A stretch of DNA of 7,575 nt from Clostridia bacterium (GTDB lineage Bacteria; Bacillota; Clostridia; TANB77; CAG-508). The notes under the pieces were generated by a model that saw only the letters and a program-made list of their open reading frames with translations, had not been told where the DNA came from and did no database searches. Both the position numbers and the translations under genes were made by a program. The stretch spans positions 1-7,575 of the forward strand of contig CAAGEF010000039.1 of NCBI GenBank assembly GCA_900768805.1. Direction: 5' to 3'. Below are positions 1 to 5,173 of the stretch, one piece after another; within the stretch, counting starts at the first letter, position 1, and each line of letters opens with the position of its first letter.

Positions 1-14
1 CGCTCTTCCGATCT
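1..14. other. Illumina TruSeq adapter remnant (not genomic)
   Basis: The first 14 bases, CGCTCTTCCGATCT, match the 3' end of the Illumina TruSeq read-1 adapter; read on the minus strand they begin AGATCGGAAGAGC, the usual adapter-trimming sequence. The junction is sharp: genomic sequence in frame with the secreted-protein gene starts at about base 15. The last four codons this stretch would add to that gene (about D-R-K-S) are therefore artefactual. The position at the extreme edge means this is a contig end with untrimmed adapter. Confidence 0.95.
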
Positions 15-694
15 GTATTATCAGTATTAAGAGATTCTGTGGTAACTTTTTGGGTAGAAGTAATTTTATTTCCTAATTTATCTTGTACTGTTATTGTAAA
101 AATATATTCTTTATTTGATTCTAAGTTAGTAATTTCAAAAGTTGGACTTTCACTTGTTTTATTGTAAGAAATTGAGTCACAAACACATATATATTTCAAA
201 ATACCACTATCAGAATCTTTTGCTGATATATTTAAAGTAATACTATTATTTGAAATATTAGTATCTATTTTTTCAATTACTGGATTAGTTTTATCTATAT
301 TACTTACATCATAAGTTTGTATAGCTAATTGCTCTAAATCAGATTTATCATCTAATTTCCATTTTACTGCTCTTACAGATATTTTAGCATTATTTTTCAC
401 TATATAAGTATATGATTTCTTTAATGCTAAACCATTTGTATCAATCCCTAAATCTACCCACTTATTTGTTGAAGACTCATCTCCTATCAAAAGTTGAACA
501 GCTTGTTTAGATTCTGTTTCAAAAATTTTGTTAGTTGATATATCTATCATAAGCATTACATTAGAAGTAGTCCATTCTGTATTGTTAGAAGAAATTTTTA
601 TTTCAACATCTTCAACACCATAAACAAAATTTTTACTTCCAATAAGTAATATAAAGAAAACGATAATTAAAATAAATTTAATAACTTTCTTCAT
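15..694 (-). CDS. Secreted beta-rich / fibronectin III-like surface protein, partial (C-terminus missing)
   Basis: The frame opens at an ATG (692-694) and runs without a stop into the contig end, giving about 226 genuine residues. The start has an AGGTG ribosome binding site (704-708) nine bases upstream. Residues 1-26 look like a signal peptide: basic MKK, a hydrophobic core rich in I/L/F, then a small-residue region near VYG, so export is likely. Residues ~28-132 are probably beta-rich (a W-TTSNVMLMIDI strand pattern as in bacterial Ig-like modules). Residues ~135-218 resemble a fibronectin type III module: NPVIEKI start, D-DSGI turn, L-S-KEYIFTITVQDKLGN ending. C170 and C172 form a CVC pair. 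No catalytic domain or cell-wall anchor is visible, but the C-terminus is lost. It lies just downstream of mreB, with no terminator between, yet has its own strong promoter. A surface or adhesion-type role is inference only. Confidence 0.8.
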
Positions 695-731
695 ATTTAT
701 CAACACCTATTATATATAATTTATTATTTAT

Positions 732-760
732 ATTATATTATTTTGATAATTTATTGTCAA
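732..760 (-). promoter_or_regulatory. Consensus sigma-A promoter for the secreted-protein gene
   Basis: On the minus strand a perfect -35 TTGACA (755-760) and a perfect -10 TATAAT (732-737) are separated by exactly 17 bases. Transcription would start near 725, giving a leader of about 30 bases before the ATG at 694. The -35 box ends 16 bases past the mreB stop codon, and there is no room for a terminator between them. Confidence 0.85.
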
Positions 761-775
761 GAATTTAAATGCCCT

Positions 776-1771
776 CTATCTTCTCATCTTATCCATACTG
801 TCTAAGTTATCTAAAGCTTTTCCTGTACCTAAAGCCACACATGATACAGCATCTTCTGCTATCATAACATTTATTCCTGTTTTTTCTTGTAATAATTTAT
901 CTAAACCATCTATTAAACATCCTCCTCCAGTCATGTAAATTCCTTTATCGCTTATATCTGCAGCAAGTTCTGGCGGAGTTTTTTCTAATACAGAATGAAC
1001 TGCATCAACAATCATCATTGCAGGTTCTTCTAATGCTTCCATCATTTCACTTGAATACACTGTTATTGTTTTTGGTAATCCTGTTGTTAAATCTCTTCCT
1101 CTAATATCCATTTCCATATCTTGAAATTTTGGATATACACATCCAACATTAACTTTTAACTCTTCCGCAGTTCTTTCTCCTATTATTAAATTATGTTTAT
1201 TCTTTATATATTTTACTATATATTCATCAAATTTGTCTCCTGCTACTTTTAGAGATGTACTTACAACTGCACCACCTAAAGAAATAACTGCAATATCAGT
1301 AGTTCCTCCACCAATATCTACTATCATATTTCCACATGGTTTTGATATATCAATTCCTGCTCCAATTGCTGCAGCAATTGGTTCTTCTATTAGATATACT
1401 CTTCTAGCACCTGCGTTTGACGCTGCATCTATTACAGCTTTTTTTTCTACTTCTGTTACTTGTGAAGGTATACAAATCATTATTCTTGGAGAGAATATTG
1501 ATTTTTTACCTATTTTATGAATAAAATATTTAAGCATTTTTTCTGTAACTGTATAGTCTGAAATTACACCATCTCTTAAAGGTCTAGTTGCTACAATATT
1601 TCCAGGAGTTCTTCCGAGCATTCTTCTAGCTTCATGTCCTACTGCTAGAACTTCTCCTGTAATGTTATTTACTGCTACAACAGACGGTTCTCTTAAAACA
1701 ATTCCTTTACCTTTTATATATGCAATTACTGTTGCAGTACCTAAATCTATTCCAATATCTTGACCAAACAT
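776..1771 (-). CDS. mreB: Rod shape-determining protein MreB
   Basis: MreB is the bacterial actin homologue that forms membrane-bound filaments directing lateral peptidoglycan synthesis with RodA/PBP2. Numbered from the chosen start (331 residues, normal for the family), the actin-fold nucleotide motifs are present: phosphate-1 DIGIDLGTAT (5-14), GLU-containing LIEEPIAAAIG (127-137), phosphate-2 VDIGGGTTDIAVIS (151-164) and the adenosine motif MTGGGCLIDGL (280-290). The MreB-type stretch DIRGRDLTTGLPKTI (222-236) supports MreB/Mbl over DnaK or ParM. Start choice: a TTG at 1778-1780 in the same frame directly abuts the AAAGAAAGG ribosome binding site, too close to use; the ATG at 1769-1771 sits nine bases away and gives the usual MFGxDIGIDLGT beginning. 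mreC and mreD are not adjacent, so this could be an Mbl-type paralogue; sequence alone here cannot separate the two. Confidence 0.96.
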   Translation of the reverse strand: MFGQDIGIDLGTATVIAYIKGKGIVLREPSVVAVNNITGEVLAVGHEARRMLGRTPGNIVATRPLRDGVISDYTVTEKMLKYFIHKIGKKSIFSPRIMICIPSQVTEVEKKAVIDAASNAGARRVYLIEEPIAAAIGAGIDISKPCGNMIVDIGGGTTDIAVISLGGAVVSTSLKVAGDKFDEYIVKYIKNKHNLIIGERTAEELKVNVGCVYPKFQDMEMDIRGRDLTTGLPKTITVYSSEMMEALEEPAMMIVDAVHSVLEKTPPELAADISDKGIYMTGGGCLIDGLDKLLQEKTGINVMIAEDAVSCVALGTGKALDNLDSMDKMRR

Positions 1772-1806
1772 CAACTTCAACCTTTCTTTATTACATTTGC
1801 ATTACG

Positions 1807-1835
1807 ATTATATTACATATAATTTTAAATATCAA
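1807..1835 (-). promoter_or_regulatory. Sigma-A promoter for mreB
   Basis: On the minus strand, -35 TTGATA (1830-1835) and a perfect -10 TATAAT (1807-1812) are spaced by 17 bases. Transcription would start near 1800, leaving a leader of about 29 bases before the mreB ATG. The -35 box lies inside one arm of an inverted repeat (1822-1859). Confidence 0.8.
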
Positions 1836-1859
1836 CCCTATTTTTGATAAATTTAAAAT
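1822..1859. repeat. AT-rich inverted repeat overlapping the mreB -35 box and the DUF4363 stop
   Basis: The left arm 1822-1835 (ATTTTAAATATCAA) is the reverse complement of 1844-1859 (TTGATAAATTTAAAAT) apart from a two-base AA bulge; the loop is eight bases (1836-1843). The right arm contains the stop codon of the DUF4363 gene (1853-1855) and the left arm contains the mreB -35 box. No T-run follows on the minus strand, so it is a poor rho-independent terminator; it could be an operator or simply AT-rich chance symmetry. Confidence 0.5.
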
Positions 1860-2236
1860 ATATTTTTTAATCTTAATTTATCTTTATCATAAATATGATC
1901 TAATAAAAATTTTATCTCTTCTAAATACTCTACTGTATGCTCATTTTCATCTATATCTACAAATTTTTTTATTAGCTTAATTTTCAGACTAATCTTTTCT
2001 AATTCATCATGTTCAATATAATACGATGATTTTGATTCAAATTCAAACCATTTTTTATATAAATCTTCAGATTTAGTATTTAAATTTTCATTGTTTATAA
2101 CCATTTCTTGAAGTTTTCCAATTAACAGTTCAATTTCTTCTTTTTGTTTTGAAAAATGATCTGCAAATATAATATCAAACCAAACTATAATAAGTAGTAT
2201 TAATAAACAAATCGCTATTTCTTTTTTAAATCTCAT
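1853..2236 (-). CDS. DUF4363 family membrane-anchored protein
   Basis: This 127-residue protein has one N-terminal membrane segment (about 7-25, IAICLLILLIIVWFDIIFA) after a basic MRFKK, so it is probably anchored with its C-terminal part outside. The rest is charged and helical. It matches the pattern I know for DUF4363: a heptad-like stretch after the anchor (about 30-60), a central W-FE-ESKSSYYIEHDELEKI segment (63-82) and a C-terminal EYLEEIKFLLDHI helix (103-115). The family has no established biochemical function. Its ATG directly abuts the TAG of the DUF421 gene upstream (TAGATG), and its AAAAGGA ribosome binding site lies inside that gene, so the two are co-transcribed and probably translationally coupled. 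DUF4363 next to DUF421 is a recurrent pairing in spore-forming Clostridia (from memory), suggesting a shared membrane function. Confidence 0.8.
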   Translation of the reverse strand: MRFKKEIAICLLILLIIVWFDIIFADHFSKQKEEIELLIGKLQEMVINNENLNTKSEDLYKKWFEFESKSSYYIEHDELEKISLKIKLIKKFVDIDENEHTVEYLEEIKFLLDHIYDKDKLRLKNIF

Positions 2237-2911
2237 CTATTTTCCATCCTTTTTCTGTGAAAAAATTTCTCCATTTGCGTCTAATGTAACTATTAAAGCC
2301 TCTTCTGGAGTATATCCAAATTTTTCTACTTGTTTTTTTAACCAAATATAGTTTTTTCCAATTTTATTAAGATTATCTTCCATTATAATTCCATCAATAA
2401 CTAGTTCATATGGAATTCCTTGATACTTTGCTTCTAAATTCATATCTTCTAATGTAACTGGTCTTTTTTCTGGTTTGGAAATAACTGTAACTTGTCCACT
2501 TGTTTCTAAAATCGCATATTCTACATCACTTAAATTTGTTATATTATTTCCTCTTAATCTTTCTTGTAATTCATTTACTGTAAAATTCTCTTTTTTTAAT
2601 GCTTGCTCATCAATTTTTCCTCTATATATTAATATTCTTGGTTTACCGCATATAAGTTGCCTCATTTTCAAACTTTTTATATTAATTACAGAAATTAATA
2701 TATGCATGGCAAGTAAACCAATTATTGGAACAATTCCATATGTTATTGGTATTCCAAGTTCTGACATAGGAGTTGATGCTAAATCAGCAATCATAATTGC
2801 TATTGCCAATTCAAATGGTTGCATTTGACTAATTTCTCTTTTTCCCATTCCTCTCATAACTATTAAAACTAATAAATATAAAACTACTGTTCTAATTAAA
2901 ATAAGAACCAT
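2237..2911 (-). CDS. DUF421 (YetF-like) membrane protein
   Basis: This 224-residue protein belongs to the DUF421/YetF family. Three membrane helices are visible at about 2-20, 33-50 and 58-79. The family signature MRGMGKREISQMQPFELAI (19-37) lies between helices 1 and 2. The C-terminal cytosolic domain shows the typical GKPRILIYRGKID (89-101), LRGNNITNLSDVEYAILE (119-136) and SGQVTVISKP (138-147). Molecular function is not established; DUF421 domains occur in Bacillus spore-membrane proteins linked to spore resistance, so a sporulation or envelope role is possible but unproven here. The ATG (2909-2911) has a GGAG ribosome binding site about six bases upstream. It is first in a two-gene operon with the DUF4363 gene and divergent from the PF04020-like gene. 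I found no convincing sigma-A promoter; the best -10 is TATACA (2947-2952) without a good -35. Confidence 0.88.
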   Translation of the reverse strand: MVLILIRTVVLYLLVLIVMRGMGKREISQMQPFELAIAIMIADLASTPMSELGIPITYGIVPIIGLLAMHILISVINIKSLKMRQLICGKPRILIYRGKIDEQALKKENFTVNELQERLRGNNITNLSDVEYAILETSGQVTVISKPEKRPVTLEDMNLEAKYQGIPYELVIDGIIMEDNLNKIGKNYIWLKKQVEKFGYTPEEALIVTLDANGEIFSQKKDGK

Positions 2912-2983
2912 TTTTTACTCCTTTTTCTTTTTACACAATTTTTTCATGTATATTTTTTGCAAAATTTATCAAAATATACTTAT

Positions 2984-3011
2984 ATATTTAATTCATTTTT
3001 GAATTAAATAT
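2984..3011. repeat. Perfect 11-bp inverted repeat in the divergent intergenic region
   Basis: ATATTTAATTC (2984-2994) and GAATTAAATAT (3001-3011) are perfect reverse complements around a six-base loop. The element is between the divergent DUF421 and PF04020-like genes and ends six bases before the AAGGAGGT ribosome binding site (3017-3024) of the latter. It lacks the GC-rich stem and T-run of a terminator. It may be a protein-binding operator or a leader hairpin. A weak candidate -35 (TTGCAA, 2957-2962) lies upstream, but no good -10 at normal spacing. Confidence 0.55.
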
Positions 3012-3031
3012 TTAGTAAGGAGGTTTACAAA

Positions 3032-3406
3032 ATGGATAGAGATTCAAACATCCAAAGTAGCAATACAATGGGAACTGTTGGACAAATTATTGGTAGATTC
3101 ATTGTTGCCGCAATAATTTTAGGTATTACAGCATTTTTTACTCCAGGTTTCTCAATAAATAATATATGGGCTTTAGCACTAGCTGCCATAGTCTTAACAG
3201 TTATGGATTATTTAATAGTTAAATTTACAGGACTACATTCTATTGCTTTTGGTAAAGGTTTTGTAGGATTTGTTTTAGCAGTTATTACATTATATGTTAC
3301 TCAATATTTTGTTGCAGGATATTCAATATCTTGGATGGCTGCAATAATTGGTGCATTAATTTATGGTGTAATTGATTATATTCTTCCAGGCGAACAAAAT
3401 CCATAA
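3032..3406 (+). CDS. Four-helix membrane protein, phage holin family (PF04020-like)
   Basis: This 124-residue protein is almost all membrane: hydrophobic helices at about 19-37, 44-64, 76-94 and 99-118, with a short polar N-terminus. The two halves look like a tandem duplication: FFTPGFSINNIWALALAAIV...DYLI (35-62) resembles YFVAGYSISWMAAIIGALIYGVIDYIL (92-117, written here in part). This layout matches PF04020, annotated as phage holin superfamily IV and including B. subtilis YvlD. Despite the name, these are mostly chromosomal proteins of unknown function, and no lysin, phage gene or attachment site is nearby, so I would not read it as a lysis gene. The start is well supported by AAGGAGGT at 3017-3024. 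It is the only plus-strand gene, monocistronic, with a terminator immediately downstream. Confidence 0.75.
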   Translation: MDRDSNIQSSNTMGTVGQIIGRFIVAAIILGITAFFTPGFSINNIWALALAAIVLTVMDYLIVKFTGLHSIAFGKGFVGFVLAVITLYVTQYFVAGYSISWMAAIIGALIYGVIDYILPGEQNP

Positions 3407-3436
3407 TTATATATTAATTTAAATTTATTTAACTAT

Positions 3437-3468
3437 AAAAAAAGATCTACTTATTTGTAGGTCTTTTT
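3437..3468 (+). terminator. Rho-independent terminator after the PF04020-like gene
   Basis: AGATCTAC (3443-3450) pairs with GTAGGTCT (3457-3464) with one G-U pair and a six-base loop. An A-run (3437-3442) precedes it and a T-run (3464-3468) follows, so the stem extends by A-T pairs and could act in both directions. It lies about 30 bases beyond the stop codon. Confidence 0.8.
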
Positions 3469-3479
3469 GTTTATTCATG

Positions 3480-3592
3480 CAAAGGTTTATAATCGTAAGA
3501 AACTTAAGCCTATCGAATATTAAGGAGGGAGTAAATAAAGCAAAAAACAAATTGTTTTCCAGCTTATTCTGTATGAGCTGGTTTTCTATTAT
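3480..3592 (+). ncRNA. Candidate structured small RNA or leader with orphan Shine-Dalgarno
   Basis: I do not recognise an RNA family here. Seen: a hairpin AGGTTTA (3483-3489) with TAAGCCT (3505-3511), one G-U pair; a strong Shine-Dalgarno-like AAGGAGGG (3522-3529) with no ATG, GTG or TTG at usable spacing; a weak hairpin AAAACA/TGTTTT (3544-3549/3553-3558); and a terminator hairpin CCAGCTTAT/ATGAGCTGG (3559-3567/3573-3581) followed by T-rich sequence. A TATAAT lies at 3488-3493 but without a good -35 at 17 bases. If ATA (3535) were used as a start, a 13-codon peptide would end inside the terminator. Options are a small RNA, an attenuator-like leader, or a small ORF that has lost its start codon. 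Confidence 0.3.
3559..3590 (+). terminator. Plus-strand terminator-like hairpin
   Basis: CCAGCTTAT (3559-3567) pairs with ATGAGCTGG (3573-3581), nine pairs with one wobble and a five-base loop TCTGT, followed by TTTTCTATT. The T-rich tail is on the plus-strand side only, so it would terminate a plus-strand transcript from the preceding structured segment, which has already passed one terminator at 3437-3468. Confidence 0.6.
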
Positions 3593-3622
3593 TTAGTACG
3601 GCTCTAAAGATCTTTCTTACTG

Positions 3623-3653
3623 AAAAAACATGCTCATACCAAGCATGTTTTTT
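3623..3653 (-). terminator. Rho-independent terminator for glmU (probably bidirectional)
   Basis: AAAAAACATGCT (3623-3634) is perfectly complementary to AGCATGT plus T-run (3642-3653) around a seven-base loop. On the minus strand the hairpin begins four bases after the glmU TAA and is followed by a T-run; A- and T-runs on either side allow it to work in both directions. Confidence 0.85.
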
Positions 3654-3656
3654 TAT

Positions 3657-4940
3657 TTATTTCTTTTTTATATAATATTTTTCTTTATTCACTTGTCTTT
3701 CTCTAGCTAATGACAAAGTATCATTTGGAATATCTTGTGTTATAGTAGAACCAGCAGCTACTACTGTATTATCACCAACTTTTACTGGAGCAACTAAATT
3801 TACATTAGATCCTATAAAAGCATTATTACCTATAATTGTTTGATTTTTATTGACACCATCATAATTACAAGTTATTGTACCACAACCTATATTAGTGTTT
3901 TTTCCAATTTCACAATCCCCTATATAACTTAGATGAGGAACTTTTGAACCTTCTCCTATTTTTGCTTTTTTTAGCTCAACAAAACTTCCAACTTTAACAT
4001 TTTTTGCAATAACACAACCTTCTCTAATATAAGCATTTGGACCTATTTCACAATTTTCTCCAATTACAACACCATTACATATTGTAGTATTTGGATGAAT
4101 TACAGTATCCATTCCAATTTCAACATTATCATAAATATATGTTGAATTAGAATCTTCAATTGTAACTCCATTTGCCATATGCTCAGAATTTATTCTTGAT
4201 TTTAATACTTGTGTTAAAAATTCTAATTGAGCTCTATTATTAACTCCTAAAATCTCCGTATTATCTTCAACGGTAACTGCGCCTGTTTTTAATCCTTTTT
4301 CATTCATTATTTTTATAACATCAGTTAAATAATATTCTCCTTGAGCATTATTGTTATTTATCTTTTTTAATGCTAATAATAATTCTTTTATATCAAAACA
4401 ATATATTCCAGAATTAATTTCTTTTATTTCTTTTTGAAAAATATTAGCATCCTTTTCTTCAACTATTTCTTTTACACTTCCACCTTCATCACGTATTATT
4501 CTTCCATATCCAGTAGGATTCTCATATTCAGCAGTAAGTAATGTTGCATATTCTTTATTTTTAATACTCTTTTCTAGTAAATTTTTCAAAGTTTCAGGTC
4601 TTATAATTGGAACATCACCATTTAAAACAAGTACTTTCCCTGTTTTTCCTGTTAAATACTCTTCAGCTTGCATTACTGCATGACCAGTTCCTAATAATTC
4701 TTCTTGATATGCATATAAAACAGAGTCACCTAATACAGCTTGAACTTGTTCTCTTAAATGTCCTACAACAGTAATAACTTCATCAGAACCAATTCTTTTT
4801 GCTAGTTCTGCAACTCTTTTTACTAATTCTTTTCCGTATATTTTATGTACCACTTTTGACTTTTTAGATTTCATTCTTGAACCTTTTCCTGCAGCAACAA
4901 TAAGTGTTATAACATTTTCCTCTATATTTCCAATTTTCAT
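3657..4940 (-). CDS. glmU: Bifunctional GlmU: GlcNAc-1-P uridylyltransferase / glucosamine-1-P acetyltransferase
   Basis: GlmU acetylates glucosamine-1-phosphate with acetyl-CoA and then joins it to UTP, giving UDP-GlcNAc for peptidoglycan and wall polymers in the cytosol. N-terminal uridylyltransferase domain: LIVAAGKGSRMKS (13-25), QEELLGTGHAV (79-89), NGDVP with Mg-binding D109 (107-111), GYGRI (144-148), NSGIY (176-180), QGEYYLTDVI (200-209), GVNN (232-235). C-terminal left-handed beta-helix: residues matching the E. coli acetyltransferase site are all present at a constant offset of 27: R306, K324, H336 (catalytic), Y339, N350, N359, K365. At 427 residues it is about 30 short of the usual ~456; the missing part is about two helix coils between ~290 and 300, not the active sites. 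ATG with AGAAAGGA nine bases upstream. Monocistronic, away from the purR-spoVG-prs neighbourhood of Bacillus. Confidence 0.96.
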   Translation of the reverse strand: MKIGNIEENVITLIVAAGKGSRMKSKKSKVVHKIYGKELVKRVAELAKRIGSDEVITVVGHLREQVQAVLGDSVLYAYQEELLGTGHAVMQAEEYLTGKTGKVLVLNGDVPIIRPETLKNLLEKSIKNKEYATLLTAEYENPTGYGRIIRDEGGSVKEIVEEKDANIFQKEIKEINSGIYCFDIKELLLALKKINNNNAQGEYYLTDVIKIMNEKGLKTGAVTVEDNTEILGVNNRAQLEFLTQVLKSRINSEHMANGVTIEDSNSTYIYDNVEIGMDTVIHPNTTICNGVVIGENCEIGPNAYIREGCVIAKNVKVGSFVELKKAKIGEGSKVPHLSYIGDCEIGKNTNIGCGTITCNYDGVNKNQTIIGNNAFIGSNVNLVAPVKVGDNTVVAAGSTITQDIPNDTLSLARERQVNKEKYYIKKK

Positions 4941-5020
4941 ATTTTTCTTTCCTTTCTAATAATAAAAATGTAAAACTTATTTACTTTTATATAGTATATG
5001 AAATGCAATAAATTTTTGCT

Positions 5021-5049
5021 ATTATACCATAGTTCAAAAAAATTTACAA
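5021..5049 (-). promoter_or_regulatory. Sigma-A promoter with extended -10 for glmU
   Basis: On the minus strand, -35 TTGTAA (5044-5049), a 17-base spacer and a perfect -10 TATAAT (5021-5026) preceded by TGG, an extended -10 (TGn). Transcription would start near 5014, giving a leader of about 74 bases with no obvious riboswitch. Despite GlmU's product, nothing here resembles the glmS ribozyme. The rest of the 4941-5169 gap holds this promoter and the terminator of the next gene, with no further gene seen. Confidence 0.75.
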
Positions 5050-5116
5050 CTATTATAAATAATAAATTTGAAAGGCATATACTTAATCAAAATGAATATT
5101 AAATTTTATATTTAAA

Positions 5117-5173
5117 TAAAAGTAGAACATCAGCAAATTATTGTGATATCTAAAAAAATTTTACTTGTTCTAC
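5117..5173 (-). terminator. Possible long-loop terminator of the TrmR-like gene
   Basis: GTAGAACA (5122-5129) and TGTTCTAC (5166-5173) are perfect reverse complements 36 bases apart; on the minus strand the second arm is followed by TTTTATTT. The first arm on the transcript contains the stop codon (5170-5172). The long loop weakens it as a classical terminator. Confidence 0.45.

Noticed and set aside
1233..1520. Plus-strand open frame antisense to mreB (and similar plus-strand frames at 1720-1980, 2475-2828, 5229-5420, 5417-5707 and 6930-7157)
   Set aside because: All lie wholly or largely antisense to well-supported minus-strand genes, have low-complexity or shadow-like composition, and lack good ribosome binding sites.
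1772..1780. TTG start of mreB three codons upstream
   Set aside because: It abuts the AAAGAAAGG ribosome binding site with no spacing; the ATG at 1769-1771 has ideal spacing and gives the family-typical N-terminus.
3032..3406. Prophage remnant suggested by the holin-family protein
   Set aside because: PF04020 proteins are common chromosomal membrane proteins; no lysin, integrase, structural gene or attachment repeat is nearby.
3530..3575. Small coding gene after the AAGGAGGG motif
   Set aside because: There is no ATG, GTG or TTG at 5-12 bases from the motif; the possible ATA-initiated 13-codon frame runs into the terminator and is not supported.
4941..5169. Riboswitch or glmS-like ribozyme in the glmU leader
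   Set aside because: The leader of about 74 bases is AT-rich with no recognisable conserved aptamer core or strong stem beyond the promoter.
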